64,000 bases of DNA from an uncultured Methanoregula sp. (GTDB taxonomy: Archaea; Halobacteriota; Methanomicrobia; Methanomicrobiales; Methanospirillaceae): assembly GCF_963678795.1 (NCBI RefSeq), contig NZ_OY787453.1, positions 1,302,001 through 1,366,000 of the forward strand, written 5' to 3'. The translations under genes and the position numbers were made by a program. Of this stretch, positions 34,803 to 43,812 are shown piece by piece; positions within the stretch are counted from its first letter, which is position 1, and every line of letters starts with the position of its first letter. The notes under the pieces are model-generated. The model was not told the origin of the DNA, made no database searches, and worked only from the letters and a program-made list of their open reading frames with translations.

Positions 34803-36247
34803 GCAGGACGGGAAACCCGCAGGAACAAAAACGCAAAAAAAGCATCCGGGAGATCAGTCCCATCGATGTCTACAAGTTCCTTCCAAAGACCAACTGCAGC
34901 GAATGCGGCGAGGCCAACTGCATGGCGTTTGCCACCCGCCTGGTCAACGGGGAACTGGTCCTATCAGACTGCCCGCCGATCCTCGCTGATGAGAACAGCC
35001 GTTCATATGATGAACTTGCGATCCTTCTGGCTCCACCGGTTCGTGCAGTGCAGATCGGGACCGGGGAATATCGCATAACTATCGGCGGGAAATATGTGCT
35101 CCAGCGTCACGAGTTCACGTACCACAACCCTACGCCGATAGCACTCGATGTTCACGATCTCATGACAGAAGACGAGCTGACGGAACGGGTCCGCCATATC
35201 GAAGAATTTGCCTATAACTATATCGGGAGAAGACTTGTGCCAAATGCAATTGCTGTCCGCTCATGTTCAAACGATCCCAAAATCTTCAGATCCATTGTCC
35301 AGAAAGTTGCAGGTATGAGTCATTATCCTCTCATCCTCTGTGCACTTGATCCCTCTGTCATGGAAGCCGGCCTCCTGGAAGCCCGGGACCGGCGTCCCCT
35401 GATCTATGCTGCAACCGAGAGCACGTGGAAGGAGATGGCAGAGTTGTCCCTCTCATATGATGCACCCCTCGCAGTCTTTGCACCGGGCGATCTGGGCCTG
35501 CTCCGCTCGCTCGTAAAAACCCTCCGGGAATATGGTATCGCGGACCTTGTTCTCGATCCCGGGACATTTGCAGAAGAGGGTCTTTCCGATACTATCAATA
35601 ATTTTACTGCTATCCGGGCCGGGGCCTGCAGGAATTTTGATGAACTGTTTGGCTACCCGCTACTGGGTGTCCCCCTCACGACCTGGACGGGAGAAGAGAT
35701 CTCCGAGGAGGTTCTCAAGTGGCGGGAAGCTATCACTGCTTCCATGCTCCTCTCCCGTTATGCTGATCTTCTCATCATGCACAGCATAGACGGGTGGGTA
35801 CTCCTTCCACAGTTGATCTGGCGGTTCAACCTGTATACGGATCCCCGTAAACCCGTCTCCGTTGAGTCCGGGGTGAAGACGTTTGGCAGGCCGGGTCAGG
35901 ACTCCCCGGTACTTATCACCACAAATTACGCACTCACCTTCTTTACCGTAGAGTCGGATATCAAGGCTGCGAATCTCGACTGCTATCTCATCGTCATCGA
36001 TACCGGGGGCCTGAGCGTTGAGAGCGCTGTTGCCGGCCGTTACTTCACGGCAGATTCCATGGCAAATGCCCTGAAAACGTACAACGTGTCTTCCCTTGTC
36101 AGGCACAAGGTTTTGATCATCCCGGGACTTGCAGCCAGGTTAAGCGGTGAGACCGAAGAGGCGACCGGATGGCGGATCCTGGTAGGCCCGAAAGATTCAT
36201 CCGGTATTTCCCAGTTCCTCCGGGAACACTGGCCGCCGGAAATCTGA
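34799..36247 (+). CDS. cdhE: ACDS gamma subunit (corrinoid Fe-S protein large subunit) CdhE
   Basis: 482 residues. The large subunit carries a 4Fe-4S cluster that reduces the corrinoid, a TIM barrel and a C-terminal B12-binding domain. Cys ligands are in KTNCSECGEANCMAF and LSDCPPI near residues 30-60 (C-x2-C-x4-C-x16-C pattern). It overlaps cdhD by four bases (ATGA). It is the last ACDS subunit gene; a RACo-like activator follows 91 bp later on the same strand. Confidence 0.95.
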   Translation: MSRTGNPQEQKRKKSIREISPIDVYKFLPKTNCSECGEANCMAFATRLVNGELVLSDCPPILADENSRSYDELAILLAPPVRAVQIGTGEYRITIGGKYVLQRHEFTYHNPTPIALDVHDLMTEDELTERVRHIEEFAYNYIGRRLVPNAIAVRSCSNDPKIFRSIVQKVAGMSHYPLILCALDPSVMEAGLLEARDRRPLIYAATESTWKEMAELSLSYDAPLAVFAPGDLGLLRSLVKTLREYGIADLVLDPGTFAEEGLSDTINNFTAIRAGACRNFDELFGYPLLGVPLTTWTGEEISEEVLKWREAITASMLLSRYADLLIMHSIDGWVLLPQLIWRFNLYTDPRKPVSVESGVKTFGRPGQDSPVLITTNYALTFFTVESDIKAANLDCYLIVIDTGGLSVESAVAGRYFTADSMANALKTYNVSSLVRHKVLIIPGLAARLSGETEEATGWRILVGPKDSSGISQFLREHWPPEI

Positions 36248-36338
36248 TCATGAACAGGGGCGGGACCGGCGATGCTGCCAAATGATGCAGCTCATAACGG
36301 ACTCAGGGCCCATTCTCAAACCGGAAAGGAGAGGCGGT

Positions 36339-38168
36339 ATGGCAGATAATGTCAGTATAGTATTCCACCCCATGAACCGGATCGTCAGCGTCCCTGCCGG
36401 TGCAACTGTTCTCGAAGCAATCAGGCTTGCGGGTATCCAGTTCGAGAGCATCTGCGGGGGAAAAGGGGAATGCAACAAATGCCGGATCATTTACCTCAGG
36501 GGGCATTCTGACTTTGGAACCCCAGATAGCCTCAAAGGACTTACAAACGACGAGATAGACGGAAACTACTGCCGCGCCTGCCATACGCATGTAATGGGTG
36601 ACTGTGAATTCATTATTCCTGTCGAGAGCAGGATCGATGAACCGAAAATTCTCCTGAATCATATCGATCCCGGGATGGATCACTCTCCCGCCATCACGAA
36701 GCACCTGCTGGTGAGCGAGAATTCCATCAACCCCTCGTCAGGCAACCGCTCGCTGAAGCTTGATGGATATACCGGCACACGCCCCCATATGACAAAGCAC
36801 CAGAATCACCTGCTGACCTATGCCACGGGACCTGTTACGGTAACCATCTCCCGCACGAACCGGTACCCGGAAGTGCTCTGTATTGAACCGGGAGATACCA
36901 CCCGGGAAATCTACGGTGTAGCGCTTGACCTTGGGACCACGACCGTTGTCGGGATTCTTGTGGATCTTACTACCGGCAGGGCCTGTGGTCAGGCATCTGC
37001 CATGAACCGGCAGATCACGTTCGGTGAGGAACTTCTCACCCGTATTTCGTATGCAAAGAAAAGCGAAGGGAGAAAGAAGCTTCAGGCTGCAGCGCTTGCG
37101 AGTGTCAATGAAGTTATCGGCAACCTTGTGCGGGGAGCAGAGATTCCGGCTCACGCTGTTTATGATGTCTGTCTTGCCGGCAATACGGTCATGCATCATC
37201 TGTTTCTCGGGGAAGATTCAGCATCACTTGAGATTGTGAACATGGAGATCTCCCGGAAACCCGTAGTAGTCCGGGCCGGTACACTGGGTCTCGCAGTCAA
37301 CCCGGATTCCTATGTGTACTGCCTCCCGAATGTCAGCCGGTTTGTTGGCGGTGATGTGATCGGCGATGTCGTAGCCTCGGGCCTTTACCGTTCGGCTGAG
37401 CTCTCGCTTCTCATCGATCTCGGAACGAACGGGGAAGTTGTCCTGGGGAATGCCGAATGGCTCTCTTCGGTATCGTGTGCATCCGGTCCGGCATTCGAAG
37501 GTGCCGGGATCTCGAGCGGCATGCGGGGGATGCGGGGAGCAATAGATCATGTGATGATCGATCCGGAAACGTTTCTGGTTACCTGGACCACGATCGGCAG
37601 GGAGTTACCCCGGGGGATCTGCGGTTCCGGAATCATCGATGCCGCAGCAGCTATGGTTGCTGCCGGTATTCTTGATTTTACCGGAAAATTTGTTGAAGGC
37701 AAATCTGGTATCCGCATGGGAAAGGACGGCCCCGAATTTGTTCTGGTAGAAAAAGAGAGAACGGCAACCGGCAGGGATATCATGATCACCCGGCAGGATA
37801 TGGCATACCTTATTGACTCAAAGGCTGCGGCTTGTGGTTCCATCGGTGTCCTGTTAAATAAATACCGGCTTTCTGTTCACGACATCCGGCACGTGTATCT
37901 TGCCGGGGCCTTTGGTGCCTATGCCGATAAGGAAAAGATCATACGATTCGGTATTCTCCCGGACTTTCCTGCTGCAGAATATCATACGATCGGAAACGGG
38001 TCGCTCTCGGGAGCCTATGCCCTGCTTGTCTCAATGAAACGGCGACAGGATGCGGAAACCGTCGCAAAAAAGATGGTCTATATCGACCTGCTCGTGGATG
38101 CCGACTTTATCGAAGAATATTCGGCTGCCGTCTACATTCCTGGAAAGAAGGAGTACTTTCCCCGTTAA
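36339..38168 (+). CDS. RACo-like reductive activator of corrinoid proteins (2Fe-2S + ASKHA domain)
   Basis: 609 residues from ATG 36339, preceded by AAGGAGAGG. The N-terminal plant-type 2Fe-2S domain has C39, C45, C48 and C78 or C81 (ICGGKGECNKCRI; YCRACHTH). The rest, about 200-600, is the ASKHA/DUF4445 ATPase-like module (GVALDLGTTTVVGILVDL; SLLIDLGTNGEVVLGN; AGAFGAYADKEKI). Acetogens encode such a protein (AcsV) to reduce the inactive Co(II) form of the corrinoid Fe-S protein with ATP. Position directly after cdhDE suggests the same role here for CdhDE. Methyltransferase activators of the RamA type are relatives but have 4Fe-4S domains. Confidence 0.85.
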   Translation: MADNVSIVFHPMNRIVSVPAGATVLEAIRLAGIQFESICGGKGECNKCRIIYLRGHSDFGTPDSLKGLTNDEIDGNYCRACHTHVMGDCEFIIPVESRIDEPKILLNHIDPGMDHSPAITKHLLVSENSINPSSGNRSLKLDGYTGTRPHMTKHQNHLLTYATGPVTVTISRTNRYPEVLCIEPGDTTREIYGVALDLGTTTVVGILVDLTTGRACGQASAMNRQITFGEELLTRISYAKKSEGRKKLQAAALASVNEVIGNLVRGAEIPAHAVYDVCLAGNTVMHHLFLGEDSASLEIVNMEISRKPVVVRAGTLGLAVNPDSYVYCLPNVSRFVGGDVIGDVVASGLYRSAELSLLIDLGTNGEVVLGNAEWLSSVSCASGPAFEGAGISSGMRGMRGAIDHVMIDPETFLVTWTTIGRELPRGICGSGIIDAAAAMVAAGILDFTGKFVEGKSGIRMGKDGPEFVLVEKERTATGRDIMITRQDMAYLIDSKAAACGSIGVLLNKYRLSVHDIRHVYLAGAFGAYADKEKIIRFGILPDFPAAEYHTIGNGSLSGAYALLVSMKRRQDAETVAKKMVYIDLLVDADFIEEYSAAVYIPGKKEYFPR

Positions 38169-38236
38169 CACTGTAGCCGGGCAAGCTTGCCGAAGCGGTT
38201 AAAACAATGATTATGTAAATCCATCGGGGTATACAG

Positions 38237-38872
38237 ATGATGCATCACGCGGATCGTGATACCTGGGACAAGGATTATTCAAAACGGGGCAACCTCTGGA
38301 GCGGAGCTGTTCATGCTCTCCCGGTATTACCGGCTTTTTCCCGGGTTCTGGAACTGGGGTGCGGGAACGGCAAGACCCTTGCCGGCATGATCCCGTGCGG
38401 GTGGGATGTTGTTGCAACAGATTTCTCGCTCGCAGCGGTTTCCCTGTCCCGGAAAGCAGTTCGAGGGGATTCATCCTGCACGGTGGTTCTTTCCGATGCC
38501 CGGTTCTCCCCGTTTTGTTCCGAATCGTTCGATGCGATATTTGCCTGGCATATCCTCGGGCACCTGACTAAACTGGATCGTATTTTATCCGTCTTTGAAA
38601 TAACACGAATTCTCCGTCCGGGGGGCTATATCTTCTTCTCTGAATTCTCGGAAGAGGATTTCCGGTTCGGGAAAGGTGCACAAATAGAGCCAGGCACATT
38701 TATCCGGGGAAACGGTATCCGGACCCATTATTTCACTATGGATGAAGTGCGGGACCTGTTCACTTGCTTTGACGAAGAATCGCTCGGTGACCGGGCCTGG
38801 ACAATGCGTATCCGCGGCAACGACTTCGTTCGTTCAGAGATCAAGGCAGTCTTCGCAAAGCGGGGTCGGTAA
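38237..38872 (+). CDS. Class I SAM-dependent methyltransferase
   Basis: 211 residues. Motif I VLELGCGNGKTLAG near 35-50, acidic motif II VVATDFSLAAV, motif III-like FDAIFAWHILGHL, and the post-motif LRPGGYIFFSEFSE. This is the usual fold of small-molecule methyltransferases such as UbiE-like enzymes; the substrate cannot be told. A trans-encoded methyl step for the ACDS neighbours is not suggested by anything in the sequence. Either of two adjacent ATG codons may be the start. Confidence 0.82.
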   Translation: MMHHADRDTWDKDYSKRGNLWSGAVHALPVLPAFSRVLELGCGNGKTLAGMIPCGWDVVATDFSLAAVSLSRKAVRGDSSCTVVLSDARFSPFCSESFDAIFAWHILGHLTKLDRILSVFEITRILRPGGYIFFSEFSEEDFRFGKGAQIEPGTFIRGNGIRTHYFTMDEVRDLFTCFDEESLGDRAWTMRIRGNDFVRSEIKAVFAKRGR

Positions 38873-38928
38873 AACCCGGAGGGAAACGTTTTTTTGGCTT
38901 TATGCCGATGACTTTCCGGTTACTTTCT

Positions 38929-40227
38929 ATGAGGAAAAGTATTCTTATTCTCGGTATTCTTCTTGGTATTGTACTCCTGGTCACCCCTGTAGTCAGCGCT
39001 CTTGGTGGGGACGAGGGCTGGATACAGGTCAACTGCAATGTCGATGGCGCGAGCGTCAGTTTTAACGGGGAGTATAAGGGGATTACCTCCGGGGGCTCCC
39101 TGACCGTCCCTGTGTACACAACCGGGGCCCCCGTTAATTCCGTGACCGTGGATAAGAGCGGGTATACCCCGTATTCAACCTCTGTTGAAATGCCTTTGGC
39201 CGGACAGACCCGGGTGGTGTATGCTACGCTGAATCCGATCCCTGCGCCAGTGAATTATGGATCAATCTCGGTAGAATCCCAGCCATCCGGGGCACAGATC
39301 TATTTCAACGGGGATTATCGCGGCTTATCCCCCCTGGTGATCAGCGAGGTCTGGCCGGGTAAATACACCATTGAAGCGGATATGTCCGGATACCAGCCAT
39401 ATTCTACATCAGTTTCGGTCTCTTCCGGTGCCCGTTCAAGCGTCTACTGCCCGCTCACCCGGCTCGATAATTCAGGAGCTCTGTACATAATATCCCAGCC
39501 AACCAACTCCAATGTGTACCTTGACGGGGTCTATAGGGGAATTACACCGCTCACGCTCAGCAATCTTGCTGCAACGACTCATATTGTGCAGCTTGATCAT
39601 GCGGGTTATTATGACTGGAAATCTACGGCAGATGTCCCGGCAGGGGGAACGCGGACGGTCTCCGGGACCCTGAACCCCATGCCGGTCAGCAGCACCGGAT
39701 GGGTGTATGTGACATCCAGTCCCGGTGGTGCGTCTGTCGCAATTGACGGGGTCGGATTCGGTCAGACACCGGCATCCGGTTCGCTCAAGCTGAACAACAT
39801 CCCGGCGGGAGAACATACGGTTACTCTGTCGCTCACCGGGTACCAGCCTGTTTCTGCCATAGTAAGCGTTACTGCAAATACTGTCAGTGAAGTGAATAAA
39901 ATCCTCCAACCGCTTACCCCGGTCTTCGGAAAGGGATCCCTTTCAATATCATCCACACCTTCCGGTGCAAACGTCTTTCTTGACAATAACTTCATCGGCA
40001 TCACACCTTTGACCGTAAATGATGTGGCTGCCGGCAGCCACATCCTGACCCTGAGGTATGACGGGTACCAGGATTATTCCACAACAACCCTGGTTAATAC
40101 CGGAGCAACGAGCACGGTCTCTGCAGTTCTTGTGGCAACTACTCCCACCCCTAGGTCTCCTGTACTTGCAATAACCGTTCTGGGAGCCCTGCTCATTGCC
40201 GGGCTGGTCGTCAGGAGAAAACCCTGA
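38929..40227 (+). CDS. PEGA-repeat surface protein
   Basis: About 432 residues from ATG 38929, which starts directly at the signal peptide (MRKSILILGILLGIVLLVT); ATG 38902 is an alternative. Five PEGA-type beta-sandwich repeats follow, each with a pattern such as SISVESQPSGAQIYFNG, SQPTNSNVYLDGVYRG or SSTPSGANVFLDNNFIG. The C-terminus is a membrane helix (VLAITVLGALLIAGLVV) with a basic end, so the protein is cell-surface anchored. PEGA repeats are abundant in Methanomicrobiales; a structural or binding role is inferred. Confidence 0.8.
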   Translation: MRKSILILGILLGIVLLVTPVVSALGGDEGWIQVNCNVDGASVSFNGEYKGITSGGSLTVPVYTTGAPVNSVTVDKSGYTPYSTSVEMPLAGQTRVVYATLNPIPAPVNYGSISVESQPSGAQIYFNGDYRGLSPLVISEVWPGKYTIEADMSGYQPYSTSVSVSSGARSSVYCPLTRLDNSGALYIISQPTNSNVYLDGVYRGITPLTLSNLAATTHIVQLDHAGYYDWKSTADVPAGGTRTVSGTLNPMPVSSTGWVYVTSSPGGASVAIDGVGFGQTPASGSLKLNNIPAGEHTVTLSLTGYQPVSAIVSVTANTVSEVNKILQPLTPVFGKGSLSISSTPSGANVFLDNNFIGITPLTVNDVAAGSHILTLRYDGYQDYSTTTLVNTGATSTVSAVLVATTPTPRSPVLAITVLGALLIAGLVVRRKP

Positions 40228-40229
40228 TC

Positions 40230-40236
40230 TTTTTTT
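40230..40236 (+). terminator. T-run terminator after PEGA gene
   Basis: Seven T residues directly after the stop codon. Typical archaeal terminator. Confidence 0.4.
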
Positions 40237-40501
40237 GTAAAACAGCTTGTTTATTCGCGAATGATTTTTCTCTGCAAAGCAATTGCATAAAGTTTCAATC
40301 TCAAAAAGATCTGTCAGATGATTTTACGATGAGATCGGTGTCTCTTCGACAGGGATCATTCCTGATACGATCTTTACATAATTGTTTTGTATTTGAAAAA
40401 CTGCTACCGTAATCTCATATGCCAATTGCGATATTAAAAATTTCAACTGACAGATTAGTAAATCTGGAATATGTTTTTCAGGCTTAGTAAAAAAAGAAAG
40501 A

Positions 40502-41074
40502 TTAGTAGAGGATGTTTACTGCCTGGATTGACGCCGGGGCAGTACGGGAGATACCGAGTGCAGCACCTACGGCCGGTTTGATCTCAAGCTGGAACTGGTC
40601 GTTCTTTAAGATCGCGTTGGTCGGCTTTGCGGTTATGTCGAACTGTTCGCCCTTTTCAAGAACATTATCATTGGTTACTTCGTTCTGGACCGTAACTATA
40701 CCCCATTTTCCTGAAGTAACCGTTCCTCCCTTGGTTGCAATCTTACCGAGGGTTTCAAGCACAGATGCATTACTGTAGGTTATTACGACCTTATCAAAGT
40801 CAACAGGAGTTCCGCCGGGAGCTAATGCAGCGGAGAAATTGATCATGGTAATTGATGTTGCTGCAGTACCTACTCCGTAGACATTGCCAACGATTTCAAG
40901 AGTTGAGCTCGCCTGCTGTACACCCGTGTGGACGACTTCCTGGCTCTTCTGGGTTGTGAAGAACCCGGCGCCGAGCACCACGTACGAGAACACCGCCGCA
41001 ACGACAACGAATGCGATGAGCACAATCGCTGCCTCGAGGCCGGTGAATGCATTTTCATGGTTGAATGATCTCAT
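40502..41074 (-). CDS. flaB: Archaellin (flagellin)
   Basis: 190 residues. A class III (type IV pilin-like) signal with a basic, charged leader and a 20-residue hydrophobic helix (TGLEAAIVLIAFVVVAAVFS), cleaved before the helix by the prepilin peptidase. The following GAGFFTTQKSQEVVHTGVQQ is typical of archaellin N-terminal domains. The rest is the outer beta domain. No other archaellum genes are close, so this is a stand-alone filament gene or a relocated one. A strong TATA box and an AAAGGTGA ribosome site precede it. Confidence 0.85.
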   Translation of the reverse strand: MRSFNHENAFTGLEAAIVLIAFVVVAAVFSYVVLGAGFFTTQKSQEVVHTGVQQASSTLEIVGNVYGVGTAATSITMINFSAALAPGGTPVDFDKVVITYSNASVLETLGKIATKGGTVTSGKWGIVTVQNEVTNDNVLEKGEQFDITAKPTNAILKNDQFQLEIKPAVGAALGISRTAPASIQAVNILY

Positions 41075-41130
41075 AATTCACCTTTGAGGGCTCAAAGATT
41101 TCAAACCCCTATGTGATAAAATGTATCAAT

Positions 41131-41140
41131 AATATAAATA
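41131..41140 (-). promoter_or_regulatory. TATA box of archaellin gene
   Basis: TATTTATATT on the minus strand, about 57-66 nt before the start codon, leaving a leader of roughly 30 nt that contains AAAGGTGA (41078-41085). Typical of a strongly transcribed archaellin gene. Confidence 0.55.
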
Positions 41141-41310
41141 AGTTTCGTGAAAAATTCAGTATAAAATAGATTCTTTTAGATTTTTACACCAGATTTATAC
41201 AAAAAACTCCAAATTTGGTTAGATGGATGGTTTTTAATCAAGATGTATCATTTGTGAATATTTTGCTCATTTATTGCTTTAAAATAAGTTTTTCCTGCAA
41301 TATTAAAACA

Positions 41311-42180
41311 TTACTTGTTTTTCCTGAGATACCCTGCAAACCCTGCAGATATACAAATAAGTATTGCAAGACCAGCAGTTCCAACATCAAATCCCGGGGA
41401 TGCTGGTGTTGTTGCCCCGGGCGGGGGGGTTGCGTAGACAAGAACTACTGATACCTGGAGGTGTTCTCCCTGTTTTACCGTAACCGTCTTTGTTACCGGA
41501 GCAAATCCGTCTTTTTCAAAAAGGAGCGTATGCGAACCTGCTGCTATATCCGGGAACTGGGAAGGGGCGTTTCCAATGTATGTCCCGTCAAGGTATACCT
41601 GAACTGCAGATGGGGACGACACAATCTTAAGAGTACCGGTATTCTGCTGTGCTCCGGAAGCGGTCGCTTTTGCGGGATCGACGACCGTATGCGTTATCGA
41701 AGGTAATACATCGAGATTGTCCAGCTGACGGGAATATCCATCCGGAAACGTAATGATAATTTTTGATGGTGAAAAGTCAGCGGAGATGACGCTTGAGAGG
41801 GCAGAAGACTGGAGAGCAATCTCCGCTTTCTTGAAATTCATGGTTGCAGTCCGGTATTCGGTTCCCTTCGGGACATCAGAAGTATCGGCAAAATTTTTCA
41901 GGAGGAGAGAGGCGCTCGACCTGTCCATGGAGAGGAGCGCAGGGGGCTCCGAACTGGTAGTGAGCCCTTTTTTGAGTTCCTCCTCAAGAAGTGACTGGGG
42001 GATTGCGTTTTCGATGAGGCCTTCCAGAGTGAACCGGAATGTCGCTGTTGCATCGCCGTTCTTGTTCAAGGTTATATCCAGCGAATTGGCCGTGAATGCA
42101 TTCACCGGTGCAGTAATCAGGAATATAATGCAGAAAAACAGGAGCGATCCACGCAGAAAATGTGGTGTAAGTAACGTCAT
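41311..42180 (-). CDS. Secreted PEGA-domain membrane-anchored protein
   Basis: 289 residues from ATG 42180 (MTLLTPHFLRGSLLFF), just before a signal peptide that ends near APVNAF; an in-frame ATG at 42240 would add 20 residues without signal character. A domain of about 150 residues follows (NSLDITLNKNGDATATFRFT), then one PEGA repeat (SSPSAVQVYLDGTYIGNA) and a C-terminal helix (FDVGTAGLAILICISAGFAGY) with LRKNK. Faces outward; function unknown. Confidence 0.7.
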   Translation of the reverse strand: MTLLTPHFLRGSLLFFCIIFLITAPVNAFTANSLDITLNKNGDATATFRFTLEGLIENAIPQSLLEEELKKGLTTSSEPPALLSMDRSSASLLLKNFADTSDVPKGTEYRTATMNFKKAEIALQSSALSSVISADFSPSKIIITFPDGYSRQLDNLDVLPSITHTVVDPAKATASGAQQNTGTLKIVSSPSAVQVYLDGTYIGNAPSQFPDIAAGSHTLLFEKDGFAPVTKTVTVKQGEHLQVSVVLVYATPPPGATTPASPGFDVGTAGLAILICISAGFAGYLRKNK

Positions 42181-42428
42181 AGATGGTTTCTCCAAAGAGT
42201 ATTGACCAATTAGTCTGCCTCCATACATCTCCAACTTCATTGCCGATAATCTTTGAGTATATCAGAAATTCTTATACGGGTCCGACGCTGTTTTCATTCG
42301 GATTTCCCAACGCTCCGCTGAATGTTTCTTTTATAATCCTTATATGCCGGTCTCCGGTTATGATCTCGTTACCAATTCCTGATTCAGCCTCAGTTTAATA
42401 TATTGTAAAACTTAACCATCCGGTACTC

Positions 42429-43088
42429 ATGATAGACGCTCTTATCAGCATTTTTCTGCATCTCGATAAGAACCTGCCGCTCATTACTCACGAATATGGC
42501 ATGTGGACTTACCTCATCCTGTTCTTCATCATCTTCTTTGAGACCGGCTTTATCATTTTCCCGTTCCTGCCCGGCGATTCCCTTCTTTTTGTCGGAGGTG
42601 CTGCTGCGGCAAGCGGCATTCTTGATCTCCAGTGGCTGCTCCTTGCCATTATCCTTGGGGCAGTAATCGGCGATACCGTGAATTACTGGATCGCCAATTA
42701 CCTGGGACTCCGGGTGTTTCTTGAACGGTTTCCTACGATTGTAAGACAGGAGCATATTGACCGGACTTATGGGTTTTACGAAAAATATGGCGGGGCAACA
42801 ATCTTTGTTGCCCGGTTTGTGCCGCTTGTACGGACATTTGCCCCATTCCTTGCCGGAATCGGATCCATGCAGTACCGGCGCTTCCTCTTTTACAATATTC
42901 TGGGTGCGGTCGGCTGGGCGTTCAGTATTATCCTTCTCGGGTACTTTGCGGGAACCCAACCTATCGTGAAGGAGAACATGAGTCTCCTTCTTCTTGGTGT
43001 TCTTCTCCTCATGGGAGGGACTATCCTCCTTATTGCAGCGAGTATCATCAAATCGTTTCTCTTAAAAAAGAAGGCCGGGTCCGGATAA
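42429..43088 (+). CDS. DedA-family membrane protein
   Basis: 219 residues, polytopic. Family signatures are FETGFIIFPFLPGDSLLF near 40-57 and the re-entrant FVARFVPLVRTFAPFLAG near 120-137, with several helices and a basic C-terminus (LLKKKAGSG). DedA proteins act in lipid carrier (undecaprenyl or polyprenyl phosphate) flipping and membrane homeostasis. It is convergent with the YqhA gene. Confidence 0.9.
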   Translation: MIDALISIFLHLDKNLPLITHEYGMWTYLILFFIIFFETGFIIFPFLPGDSLLFVGGAAAASGILDLQWLLLAIILGAVIGDTVNYWIANYLGLRVFLERFPTIVRQEHIDRTYGFYEKYGGATIFVARFVPLVRTFAPFLAGIGSMQYRRFLFYNILGAVGWAFSIILLGYFAGTQPIVKENMSLLLLGVLLLMGGTILLIAASIIKSFLLKKKAGSG

Positions 43089-43239
43089 GGGGCACTCACC
43101 CATAATCTGGAACACCCATTAAATTCCCGTGGATCCTCGTATTATGAATCCCCCGCTCTGCAGGCTCGTCTTATAATACCGGAAAGATGGATGATTTCTG
43201 ATGGGTAAAAAGCCCCGGCAGGTTTTTTCTGATTAATAT

Positions 43240-43755
43240 TTATTCCTCTTTATGCCCACTTGGTATGGAATGCATCATCAATAGGGCGCCGGCAAGACAG
43301 AGGATTGATATGGGGATGATCAGTGTTTCCCATTTCAGGGCCTCCGAGCCGACAAGGATGACATGCTCGAGCACGTTTACTGCGAGAATAACTATGATGA
43401 CCTGGAGAAGTGTTGTCTTGAGTTCCCCGATGCTGTTGATCCGGAGCCAGCTGGGAAGATCTTGTTTATGATTCTCCGTTGGGCTGTTGATGAAAAGGTT
43501 ATAGATGCCATAGGAAAAGATCAGGAGGACGAGCGCAAAAAGAAAAGCATCCACTGACTGGACCAGTGCCACTGAAGACAGGGTGCCCCGATCAAGATGT
43601 TCCGGATAATTGAACACTCCCGCATCAAGGAACAGGATGAGGACTGCATTAAGTGTTCGAACAGCCCCGATAATGAACATCAGGGCTGCCCCGACAAACA
43701 GGGAAATAACGGCAATGAGACTGATATACCGCAGGGATAAGAACCGTATCAGCAT
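43240..43755 (-). CDS. YqhA/UPF0114-family membrane protein
   Basis: 171 residues with four membrane segments (ISLIAVISLFVGAALMFI; DAFLFALVLLIFSYGIYNLF; LLQVIIVILAVNVLEHVIL; LIIPISILCLAGALLM). LPSWLRINSIGELKTTL is a conserved loop of this family. Function is not known. Confidence 0.8.
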   Translation of the reverse strand: MLIRFLSLRYISLIAVISLFVGAALMFIIGAVRTLNAVLILFLDAGVFNYPEHLDRGTLSSVALVQSVDAFLFALVLLIFSYGIYNLFINSPTENHKQDLPSWLRINSIGELKTTLLQVIIVILAVNVLEHVILVGSEALKWETLIIPISILCLAGALLMMHSIPSGHKEE

Positions 43756-43812
43756 TCGTTGATATTCTTATCCGGTAAGGTTATGAAATATTCTGTTCTG
43801 AATTTATGAAAA

